DNA of 5,623 bases from CAZOHN01 sp964579325 (GTDB lineage Bacteria > Pseudomonadota > Alphaproteobacteria > Rhodobacterales > Rhodobacteraceae): assembly GCA_964579325.1 (NCBI GenBank), contig CAZOHN010000232.1, positions 1-5,623 of the forward strand, written 5' to 3'. The notes under the pieces are model-generated. The model saw only the letters and a program-made list of their open reading frames with translations, made no database searches and was not told where the DNA came from. Below, piece after piece: positions 1 through 4,699 of this stretch. The position numbers were made by a program, and so were the translations under genes. Each line of letters begins with the position of its first letter. Position 1 is the stretch's first letter.

Positions 1-957
1 ATCCCGCTCGCGGGCTACACCGAGGACGAGAAGGCCGAGATCGCGCGGCAGCACCTGATCCCCAAGCAGGTGAAGGGGCATGGCCTGAAGAAGGGCGAGT
101 TCTCGCTGTCGGACGCCGCGCTCACCGACATGATCCGCTATTACACCCGCGAGGCGGGCGTGCGGAACCTCGAACGCGAGATCGCCAAGCTGGCGCGAAA
201 GGCGGTCACGCTGATCGTGCGGGGCGATACCAAGTCGGTCGAGGTGACGCCCGAGAAGCTCGAGGACATGCTGGGCGTGCGGCGCTTCCGCTTCGGTCTG
301 GCCGAGCAGGAGGATCAGGTGGGCGTCGTGACCGGCCTGGCCTGGACGTCGGTGGGCGGCGATCTTCTCTCCATCGAGGCGCTCAAGCTGCCGGGCAAGG
401 GCCGGATGAAGACCACCGGCAAGCTCGGTGACGTGATGAAGGAGTCGATCGACGCGGCCTCGTCCTACGTGCGCTCAATCGCGCCGCAGATCGGGGTCAA
501 GCCGACCAAGTTCGACACCATCGACATCCACGTCCACGTCCCCGAAGGCGCCACGCCAAAGGACGGGCCGTCGGCGGGTCTCGCGATGGTGACCTCGATC
601 GTGTCGGTCCTGACCGGCATCCCGGTCCGCCGGGATATCGCGATGACCGGCGAGGTGACCCTGCGGGGCAACGCGCTTGCGATCGGTGGGCTGAAGGAGA
701 AGCTTCTCGCGGCGCTCAGGGGCGGCATCAAGACGGTGCTGATCCCGCAGGAGAACGAGAAGGACCTGCCCGAGATCCCCGAGAACGTGAAGTCGGGGCT
801 GACGATCATCCCGGTGAGCCATGTCCGCGACGTGCTCAAGCAGGCCCTGGTCCGGGCGCCCGAGCCCATCGACTGGGACGAGGCTGCCGAGGAAGCCGCC
901 GCGGCCGCGCAGGCGGCAGACAAGGGTGGCGAGGCCGCGGGGCAAGTGGCGCACTGA
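1..957 (+). CDS. lon: ATP-dependent protease Lon (La), C-terminal part
   Basis: Cytosolic AAA+ serine protease that unfolds and degrades misfolded and short-lived regulatory proteins. The gene enters from the left of the window, so only the last 318 codons are visible; the family is usually about 780-810 residues. Fragment residues 1-90 are the AAA+ lid domain (GYTEDEK start, YYTREAGVRNLERE with the sensor-2-type Arg55). From about residue 107 (VGVVTGLAWTSVGGDLL) the S16 peptidase domain follows, with the catalytic Ser191 in PKDGPSAG and Lys232 in GGLKEKLLAA, equivalent to Ser679 and Lys722 of the E. coli enzyme. Residues 288-318 form an Ala/Glu-rich tail beyond the conserved domain. A strong hairpin terminator follows 37 nt after the stop, so lon appears to be transcriptionally closed here. 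Identity is near certain; the true start lies outside the window. Confidence 0.97.
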   Translation: MPLAGYTEDEKAEIARQHLIPKQVKGHGLKKGEFSLSDAALTDMIRYYTREAGVRNLEREIAKLARKAVTLIVRGDTKSVEVTPEKLEDMLGVRRFRFGLAEQEDQVGVVTGLAWTSVGGDLLSIEALKLPGKGRMKTTGKLGDVMKESIDAASSYVRSIAPQIGVKPTKFDTIDIHVHVPEGATPKDGPSAGLAMVTSIVSVLTGIPVRRDIAMTGEVTLRGNALAIGGLKEKLLAALRGGIKTVLIPQENEKDLPEIPENVKSGLTIIPVSHVRDVLKQALVRAPEPIDWDEAAEEAAAAAQAADKGGEAAGQVAH

Positions 958-994
958 GCGCTGCCGCCTCCGGCACGCGCCGGGCGACGACCTG

Positions 995-1028
995 AGGGGG
1001 CGCGGCTGCGAAAGCGGCCGCGCCCCTT
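995..1028 (+). terminator. Rho-independent-type terminator of lon
   Basis: A perfect 10-bp G/C stem (GGGGCGCGGC at 997-1006 with GCCGCGCCCC at 1017-1026) is extended inward by TGC/GCG (one wobble) and outward by A-T and G-T pairs, giving about 15 pairs closed by a GAAA tetraloop (1010-1013). The U-tract is short (TT, then GCGGTT). The position just after lon and before the HU-like gene supports termination; the weak U-tract is the main reservation. Confidence 0.8.
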
Positions 1029-1055
1029 GCGGTTCCGCGCCCCGCCAACGGAACG

Positions 1056-1085
1056 ATGGCACGACCTCCGGCCTTGATGTAGGCT
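1056..1085 (+). promoter_or_regulatory. Weak candidate promoter of the HU-like gene
   Basis: Because a strong terminator separates lon from the next gene, a promoter is expected between 1029 and 1100. The best sigma-70-like pair I can see is ATGGCA (1056-1061, 4 of 6 matches to TTGACA) and TAGGCT (1080-1085, 3 of 6 matches to TATAAT) with an 18-bp spacer. The match is poor and the assignment is a guess constrained mainly by position. Confidence 0.22.
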
Positions 1086-1116
1086 CCCCGCCGGTGCGGA
1101 TCAGGGGGATGGACCT

Positions 1117-1569
1117 ATGGCGAGGGTGACACGGACAGCAACGTCCGACTTGGCTGAAGCGGGGCCCAAGGCCCCGGCTCGCAAGCGACCGGCGGCGGCG
1201 AAAACACAGAAAGTCGATGGGCTGATCGCCGAAGCTGAAGCCGCCGCGGTCTCCGCGACGGGCGAAGACGTGACGCCCGGGATCGACGCGGCGGATGCGT
1301 CGGCCGGCCCGACACTGAAGAAGAAGGAACTCGTCGAGCGCGTGGCCGAAGTCGCGGGCGTCAAGAAGAAGATCGCCAAGTCCGTGGTCGAGGCGACACT
1401 GGTCGAGCTTGGCGCGGCGCTCTCGCGCGGGGAGGAGTTGAACCTGCCGCCGTTCGGGAAGGTGCGGGTCAACCGACAGCGCGATGCCGGCGGCGGCGAG
1501 GTCCTGATCCTGCGGCTGCGCCGGGCCGGCAGGGGCGGCGACGAGGCACTTGCGGAAGCGGAAGACTGA
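1117..1569 (+). CDS. HU/IHF-family DNA-binding protein with N-terminal extension
   Basis: Predicted nucleoid-associated protein of 150 residues. Residues 67-135 match the HU fold: the helical dimerisation part (LKKKELVERVAEVAGVKKKI, then VVEATLVELGAALSRGEE) and the start of the beta saddle (LNLPPFGKVRVNRQ). Two things are odd. About 66 residues precede the HU domain, rich in Ala, Lys, Arg and Pro near the N-terminus and acidic around 38-60, so it is probably disordered. The DNA-wrapping arm is cut down: after FGKVRVNRQRD only GGGEVLILRLRRA follows, without the RNPxTG tip whose proline intercalates in classical HU and without the usual PAFKPGKxLK end. The start is supported by AGGGGGA (1103-1109) seven nt upstream; the nearby ATG at 1109 is out of frame and stops quickly. 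tRNA-Val begins 22 nt downstream, suggesting co-transcription. DNA binding is inferred from the fold; the exact role is unknown. Confidence 0.85.
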   Translation: MARVTRTATSDLAEAGPKAPARKRPAAAKTQKVDGLIAEAEAAAVSATGEDVTPGIDAADASAGPTLKKKELVERVAEVAGVKKKIAKSVVEATLVELGAALSRGEELNLPPFGKVRVNRQRDAGGGEVLILRLRRAGRGGDEALAEAED

Positions 1570-1591
1570 GGCTAAGACCCCGGCCCGAAGC

Positions 1592-1666
1592 GGGTGATTA
1601 GCTCAGTGGTAGAGCGCTTCGTTCACATCGAAGATGTCGGGGGTTCAAATCCCTCATCACCCACCA
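1592..1666 (+). tRNA. tRNA-Val (anticodon CAC)
   Basis: A complete cloverleaf can be folded by eye. Acceptor stem GGGTGAT (1592-1598) pairs with ATCACCC (1656-1662), followed by discriminator A and an encoded CCA. The D arm is GCTC..GAGC. The anticodon stem CTTCG/CGAAG encloses loop TTCACAT with anticodon CAC (1624-1626), reading valine codon GUG. The T arm carries GTTCAAAT with one G-T pair. It lies 22 nt after the HU-like stop codon with no terminator or clear promoter between, so it is probably released by processing of a shared transcript. Confidence 0.97.
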
Positions 1667-1941
1667 TCGCCCTTCCGCCGCATCTCTCGCCCGCCATCTT
1701 CGTGCCGTCGACGGGTGGCCCGGTCTGAACCGTGGCGGAACACCTGCCCGAGCCGTCCGGACCAGCTTGCCGGTGCGGCAGGTCAGTTCTGGAAATCCGG
1801 AGGGCCGCATCCTTCCCCAAGAAACCGCATCCCGGGTTCTCTGCCTGCGCCCGTCGCCTACACCCGTCTCCTGCACCCCGAGGGCCCGTTGCGCGGCCGG
1901 GATAAGGCCACGGCAGGCTCGCGACGCCCCGGCGGATACCT

Positions 1942-1970
1942 TTGCAAGAGCATCTTAAGCGTCTTTTAGG
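1942..1970 (+). promoter_or_regulatory. Candidate sigma-70-type promoter of the chemoreceptor gene
   Basis: TTGCAA (1942-1947, 4 of 6 to TTGACA) is followed after 17 bp by TTTAGG (1965-1970, 3 of 6 to TATAAT). This is the only AT-richer patch in the spacer and sits 53 bp before the start codon. No motif resembling the flagellar sigma-28 consensus (TAAA, about 15 bp, GCCGATAA) is visible, so regulation with flagellar genes is not shown. Weak support. Confidence 0.28.
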
Positions 1971-1986
1971 GACTAGCACCTAAGAG
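1963..1986 (+). promoter_or_regulatory. Inverted repeat upstream of the chemoreceptor gene
   Basis: CTTTTAGG (1963-1970) is complementary to CCTAAGAG (1979-1986) over eight positions with one T-G wobble, around the 8-nt spacer GACTAGCA. It overlaps the candidate -10 region and lies 36 bp before the ATG, so it could be an operator dyad or a hairpin in the 5' leader. It is not followed by a T-run, so it is not a terminator. The dyad is seen directly; function is inferred. Confidence 0.4.
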
Positions 1987-2022
1987 AGCCGGGCAGGTGA
2001 AATCCAAGGTAAGGCGGTCACG

Positions 2023-3387
2023 ATGTTCTGGAAAGCGAAGAAGACCCGCGATGCAACGGCTGAGGCGAACCTCGCCGAGGTCTTCCACTCGGTGATCGAG
2101 CGAACCCAGGCCACCATCCAGTTCACTCCCGACGGCACGATCCTGACCGCGAACGAACACTTCCTGCGGGCAGTGGGCTACGCCCTGCCGGAGATCGTCG
2201 GCAGGCATCACTCGATGTTCGTCGCCCCTGACGTGGTGAAGAGCCAGGCATACCGCGACTTCTGGGGAGACCTGGCCAGCGGAAAATCCTTCACCGATCA
2301 GTTCCCCAGGCAGGCGAAGGACGGATCCACCATCTGGATCCAGGCCACCTATGCGCCTTATGTCGACGCGGACGGAAAGATCACTCGGGTCATCAAGATC
2401 GCCACGGACATCACCGCGCGGCAGACCGGCATCACGTCCATCGCGGCAGCACTCGAGCAATTGAGCGAGGGCAACCTTGCGCATCGTGTCCCGGTCTGCT
2501 CGGTTCCCGACATCAACACGCTGGGCATGGCCTTCAACCGTGCGGTCGAGGGGCTATCGGCGAAGCTCTCCACGGCGAGCGGGGTCGCGGCGGCGGTTGA
2601 ACGCGCCGCCGAAGAGATCGGCCAGGCCTCGGGCGAACTTTCTCAGAGGACAGAGTCTCAGGCGGCTGCGCTCGAACAGACCGCCGCGGCGATCGACGAG
2701 CTGACCGCGACCGTCAGGACGGCGGCAGACGGGACGAAGCAGATGGAAGCCACCGCGGACAGCGCCCGGAAGACCGCCGAGACCGGCGGTCGGGTGGTGG
2801 ACGACGCGATTGGCGCGATGTCGAACATCGAGTCGTCCTCGAAGCGGATCTCGCAGATCATCGCTGTCATCAACGACATCGCCTTCCAGACCAACCTCCT
2901 GGCGCTGAACGCCGGCGTCGAGGCGGCGCGGGCAGGCGAGGCGGGACGCGGCTTCGCCGTCGTCGCCTCGGAAGTCCGGGCGCTTGCTCAGAGGTCGGCC
3001 GAGGCGGCGAACGAGATCAAGGGGCTGATCAACGAAAGCTCGCACCACGTCTCGACAGGGGTGGGGCTGGTCGGGCAGGCGGGCGAGGAACTGAAGAAGA
3101 TCATTGCCGGCGTGGCCGAGATCCACGGCCGGATCGCGGAGATCGCCCGGGGCACCTCGGAACAGGCCGCGACGCTCACCGAGATCAATACAAGCGTGAC
3201 CCACCTCGACACGGTGACCCAGCAGAACGCGGCGATGGTGGAAGAGACCACGGCCACCAGCCAGGTCCTGGCCCAGGACGCGCGCGAGCTGTCGCGACAG
3301 GTGTCTGCGTTCCGGACCTCGGCCGGCGGAGCGGGGGCGGCCGAGGGCAGCGCGACGGCGCGCGGCGCCATGCGCCGGGTGGCGTGA
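2023..3387 (+). CDS. Cytoplasmic PAS-HAMP methyl-accepting chemotaxis protein
   Basis: Chemoreceptor of 454 residues expected to control CheA kinase through CheW in a soluble cytoplasmic cluster. Residues 18-133 are a PAS sensor domain (FTPDGTILTANEHFLRAVGY, FWGDLASGK, KDGSTIWIQATYAPY, then the terminal ATDIT), of the kind found in BdlA-like receptors. Residues 139-182 are HAMP-like (LSEGNLAHRVPV, MAFNRAVEGL). Residues about 183-432 are the coiled-coil MA signalling domain with the conserved hairpin tip (IAFQTNLLALNAGVEAARAG, GRGFAVVASEVRALAQRS, residues 286-325). Probable methylation helices lie around ALEQTAAAIDELTAT and EQAATLTEI. No transmembrane segment or signal peptide is seen, and there is no C-terminal CheR/CheB docking pentapeptide. 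AAGGTAAGGCGG (2006-2017) ends five nt before the ATG. The PAS ligand cannot be told from sequence. No che gene lies in the window, so it is an orphan receptor here. Confidence 0.95.
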   Translation: MFWKAKKTRDATAEANLAEVFHSVIERTQATIQFTPDGTILTANEHFLRAVGYALPEIVGRHHSMFVAPDVVKSQAYRDFWGDLASGKSFTDQFPRQAKDGSTIWIQATYAPYVDADGKITRVIKIATDITARQTGITSIAAALEQLSEGNLAHRVPVCSVPDINTLGMAFNRAVEGLSAKLSTASGVAAAVERAAEEIGQASGELSQRTESQAAALEQTAAAIDELTATVRTAADGTKQMEATADSARKTAETGGRVVDDAIGAMSNIESSSKRISQIIAVINDIAFQTNLLALNAGVEAARAGEAGRGFAVVASEVRALAQRSAEAANEIKGLINESSHHVSTGVGLVGQAGEELKKIIAGVAEIHGRIAEIARGTSEQAATLTEINTSVTHLDTVTQQNAAMVEETTATSQVLAQDARELSRQVSAFRTSAGGAGAAEGSATARGAMRRVA

Positions 3388-3408
3388 CCGCCGGTTGGCC
3401 GCGTCACG
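3383..3408 (+). terminator. Hairpin overlapping the chemoreceptor stop codon
   Basis: CGTGAC (3383-3388) pairs perfectly with GTCACG (3403-3408), and GCC/GGC (3390-3392 with 3397-3399) can pair inside. The TGA stop is within the left arm. No T-run follows, so this is at most a weak or Rho-assisted terminator or a 3'-end stabilising hairpin. Confidence 0.3.
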
Positions 3409-3429
3409 GGCGGCGCGCAGCCTGCCCTC

Positions 3430-3477
3430 CGAACACCGGCTCGAACACCCGCTCGTACACCGGTCCGCACACCGGTC
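3430..3477. repeat. Tandem array of four 12-bp units (CGNACACCSGYY)
   Basis: Four head-to-tail units without spacers: CGAACACCGGCT, CGAACACCCGCT, CGTACACCGGTC and CGCACACCGGTC. Neighbouring units differ at one to three positions and the ACACC core is invariant. The array begins 42 bp after the chemoreceptor stop codon. Twelve bp keeps reading frame, so a frame crossing it would give a four-residue repeat, but no gene start is associated with one. The repeat is seen directly; its role is unknown. Confidence 0.9.
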
Positions 3478-3634
3478 CGCTTGTGGCATCCCTTGTAGAA
3501 CCGCAAGCCGGAGGCCGCATAGGGGATGCCGCCCACGGGGTTGCGCACACCTGAGCGTCCAGGGCCGCGCTTGAAATGCGCCCAGAGGCAATGCCCGGGG
3601 GGGCAGGCCTTGGGGACACCATGGGGACGACTTG

Positions 3635-3746
3635 GGATGCGCCCGCGGATGCACCCGAAGGATGCTCCCGGGGATGCGCCCGCGGATGCACCCGAAGGAT
3701 GCACCCGGTGGATGCGCCCGGGGATGCACCCGAAGGATGCGCCCGG
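3635..3746. repeat. Tandem array of nine 12-13-bp units in three 37-bp higher-order repeats
   Basis: Nine contiguous units fit GGATGCNCCCG plus one or two bases. GGATGCACCCGAA occurs three times (3647, 3684, 3722), GGATGCGCCCGC twice (3635, 3672), GGATGCGCCCGG twice (3710, 3735), and GGATGCTCCCGG (3660) and GGATGCACCCGGT (3697) once each. They group into three blocks of 37, 38 and 37 bp (3635, 3672, 3710). The first 25 bp of blocks one and two are identical, and block three differs from them by one base there. Block lengths that are not multiples of three shift the frame, which argues against a coding repeat. Units are contiguous, so this is not CRISPR. Confidence 0.93.
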
Positions 3747-3885
3747 GGGACATGCCTTCCGGGCTGTGCCCTGGGACTGCGCTCCGGAGGTGCGCCCTGC
3801 GGAAGTCCGGGAGCCTCGACCTGCAACACCGATGGGGGTGCGCCCCTGCGCCGGCCCGCAACTGCCCTCGGAGGCCATCCGAGGC

Positions 3886-3915
3886 TTGCGCAATCCTCAC
3901 CCCGAGAGGTAGAAG
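3886..3915 (+). promoter_or_regulatory. Candidate promoter of tRNA-Val(TAC)
   Basis: TTGCGC (3886-3891, 3 of 6) and TAGAAG (3910-3915, 4 of 6 to TATAAT) are 18 bp apart. Initiation about seven bp after the -10 would leave a leader of about five nt before the mature tRNA 5' end at 3927, a typical geometry for a tRNA gene. The hexamers are weak, so this rests partly on position. Confidence 0.33.
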
Positions 3916-3926
3916 GCGCGCGGCGC

Positions 3927-4002
3927 GGGTGATTAGCTCAGTTGGTAGAGCGTCTCGTTTACACCGAGGATGTCGGCGGTTCGAGCCCGTCATCACCCAC
4001 CA
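3927..4002 (+). tRNA. tRNA-Val (anticodon TAC)
   Basis: A complete cloverleaf: acceptor GGGTGAT (3927-3933) with ATCACCC (3992-3998), discriminator A and encoded CCA. The D arm is GCTC..GAGC with loop AGTTGGTA. The anticodon stem TCTCG/CGAGG (one wobble) encloses loop TTTACAC with anticodon TAC (3960-3962), reading GUA and probably other GUN codons after wobble modification. The T arm has the GTTCGAG loop. Its acceptor stem is identical to that of the tRNA-Val(CAC) at 1592; the D loop is one nt longer. Confidence 0.97.
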
Positions 4003-4007
4003 CGCCC

Positions 4008-4053
4008 GTTGCGCGAATCTGGCAACTCACGGTTGAAACGACAGGAAATGTCG
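4008..4053 (+). other. Two short hairpins just downstream of tRNA-Val(TAC)
   Basis: GTTGC (4008-4012) pairs with GCAAC (4022-4026), and CGACA (4039-4043) pairs with TGTCG (4049-4053) around a GGAAA loop. Both stems are only 5 bp and neither is followed by a T-run. They may assist 3' processing or termination of the tRNA transcript, but stems this short also occur by chance. Confidence 0.25.
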
Positions 4054-4095
4054 GTCTGGAGCGCGTGATTGCCGCACCCGCACTTTACTTCCTTG

Positions 4096-4127
4096 GCGCA
4101 ACCTGTACTTTTAGACAGGTGTGGCGC
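4096..4127 (+). promoter_or_regulatory. Inverted repeat ACCTGT-N8-ACAGGT upstream of the small gene
   Basis: A perfect 6-bp dyad (4101-4106 with 4115-4120) flanks the AT-rich spacer ACTTTTAG. Outer GCGC tracts (4096-4099 and 4124-4127) can extend the pairing across a small asymmetric loop. It lies about 60 bp before the start codon of the small gene, where an operator or leader hairpin would sit. TTTACT (4084-4089) and TACTTT (4106-4111), 16 bp apart, form a weak possible promoter over the dyad. Function is inferred from symmetry and position only. Confidence 0.4.
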
Positions 4128-4179
4128 GCTTGAGGGGCTGGCGTGGCTTCCGAGGTATGGTTCAAGGCGGACTCTACGC

Positions 4180-4446
4180 ATGGCGGAAAAACTGAAGTCC
4201 CGGCGTTTCGGGGATAGCCCCGCGCTCACGCTCGTTGCCGCGTCCTCGGACGCGTTGCAGGTTCCTGCGGCCCCCGAGATCATGGGGCTGCGGCGCGCCG
4301 CCGAAATGGTCGAACGGGTGGCCTTCGACCTTGCGGGGCGCGAGTCGCCGCAAGTGGTGTCGCGGTTGATCGAGATCGCGGCCGAACTGGAACGCTTCTC
4401 GCTTCGGCGCAGCGGTTCAGAGGCGCGCAAGATCCGCCTCGACTGA
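4180..4446 (+). CDS. Small protein of unknown function (88 residues)
   Basis: I do not recognise a family. The 88-residue product has a basic start (MAEKLKSRRF), a short Pro/Ala-containing linker, then a probably helical region at about 34-76 with amphipathic spacing (LRRAAEMVERVAFDLAG, VVSRLIEIAAELERFSL), and a basic tail ending KIRLD. No signal peptide, membrane segment, metal-binding cysteines or clear helix-turn-helix is seen, so it is probably cytosolic. The ATG at 4180 is chosen because AAGGCGGA (4164-4171) lies eight nt upstream; an in-frame start further upstream at 4069 would add 37 residues that overlap the inverted repeat and lack a ribosome binding site. Codon use is GC-rich at third positions, as in the neighbouring genes, which supports real coding. 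It sits alone between tRNA-Val and the pirin gene, 295 bp from the latter. Confidence 0.68.
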   Translation: MAEKLKSRRFGDSPALTLVAASSDALQVPAAPEIMGLRRAAEMVERVAFDLAGRESPQVVSRLIEIAAELERFSLRRSGSEARKIRLD

Positions 4447-4645
4447 GCACGGCCCGAACCGTCCCGCTCTCGTCAGGTCGCATCCGCCAAGGGTGCGGGC
4501 TCGCCACGGGGCACCGTTTGGTCGGCGCACCGCCTCGGCCGGCGCGATCCCCGGCGGGCCTGCCCATCAAGGGCGCTGTCCCGCAGGGGCACTGGCTCGA
4601 TGTGCGGCGGTCGCGCCGGCGTCTTCCCCCGACCCGCAACCTCCG

Positions 4646-4658
4646 CACAGGCCCTGTG
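4646..4658. promoter_or_regulatory. 13-bp palindrome CACAGGCCCTGTG
   Basis: Perfect 6-bp arms (CACAGG and CCTGTG) surround one central C. It is 83 bp before the pirin start and directly upstream of the candidate -35, a usual place for a regulator binding site. No regulator can be named, and a dyad of this size could arise by chance in GC-rich DNA. Confidence 0.3.
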
Positions 4659-4670
4659 TCCTGCTGCCGG

Positions 4671-4699
4671 TTGGTCCCGGCACGCCGCAACCTCATATG
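4671..4699 (+). promoter_or_regulatory. Weak candidate promoter of the pirin gene
   Basis: TTGGTC (4671-4676, 3 of 6 to TTGACA) and CATATG (4694-4699, 3 of 6 to TATAAT) are separated by 17 bp. CATATG is the only AT-rich hexamer in the 100 bp before the gene. Low support beyond spacing and position. Confidence 0.25.

Larger units (their letters stand above)
1667..2022. other. Non-coding spacer between tRNA-Val(CAC) and the chemoreceptor gene
   Basis: I find no credible gene in this 356-bp stretch. Open frames on either strand lack ribosome binding sites, show no family motif and run into the tRNA. A weak 7-bp hairpin (CTTGCCG 1766-1772 with CGGCAGG 1776-1782, one wobble, 3-nt loop) is the only terminator-like structure after the tRNA and has no T-run. 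The last 80 bp are less GC-rich and hold the likely promoter and an inverted repeat of the downstream gene. Confidence 0.6.
3388..3926. other. Repeat-rich non-coding spacer between the chemoreceptor gene and tRNA-Val(TAC)
   Basis: No credible gene is found in these 539 bp. Long open frames exist on both strands, but they lack ribosome binding sites, shift frame relative to the repeat period, or simply continue antisense to the chemoreceptor and the tRNA. The spacer contains two different tandem arrays of about 12-bp units (3430-3477 and 3635-3746), diverged repeat-like sequence on both sides of the second (roughly 3570-3634 and 3747-3802), a short perfect hairpin GGGG-TGCG-CCCC (3835-3846), and a possible promoter for the tRNA at its right end. 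Confidence 0.65.

Noticed and set aside
475..1062. Reverse open frames opposite the end of lon
   Set aside because: They mirror a conserved protease domain whose forward reading is certain; high GC content produces long antisense frames.
1598..1979. Reverse-strand open frames crossing tRNA-Val(CAC), with translations such as RDLNPRHLRCERSALP and GDEGFEPPTSS
   Set aside because: These are the well-known false proteins produced by translating the antisense of tRNA genes; the tRNA itself explains the sequence and no ribosome binding site supports a gene.
3430..3746. CRISPR array
   Set aside because: Units are contiguous 12-13 bp copies without unique spacers, there is no leader-like sequence and no cas gene in the window.
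3755..3790. Hairpin between CCTTCCGG and CCGGAGG
   Set aside because: Pairing needs a bulge and a long loop and lies in diverged repeat sequence; not distinguishable from chance.
3404..3829. A possible repeat protein encoded on the reverse strand across both arrays
   Set aside because: The larger array's 37- and 38-bp blocks change frame, so no repeat is kept at protein level. There is no start signal or recognisable domain.
2554..3996. A 480-codon reverse open frame spanning the chemoreceptor gene, the repeat spacer and tRNA-Val(TAC)
   Set aside because: It is antisense to a certain chemoreceptor gene, begins inside the antisense of a tRNA and has Arg/Gly/Pro-rich composition typical of shadow frames in GC-rich DNA.
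4069..4179. A longer version of the small protein starting 37 codons upstream
   Set aside because: The extension overlaps the inverted repeat, has no ribosome binding site and is less coding-like; the ATG at 4180 has a well-placed AAGGCGGA.
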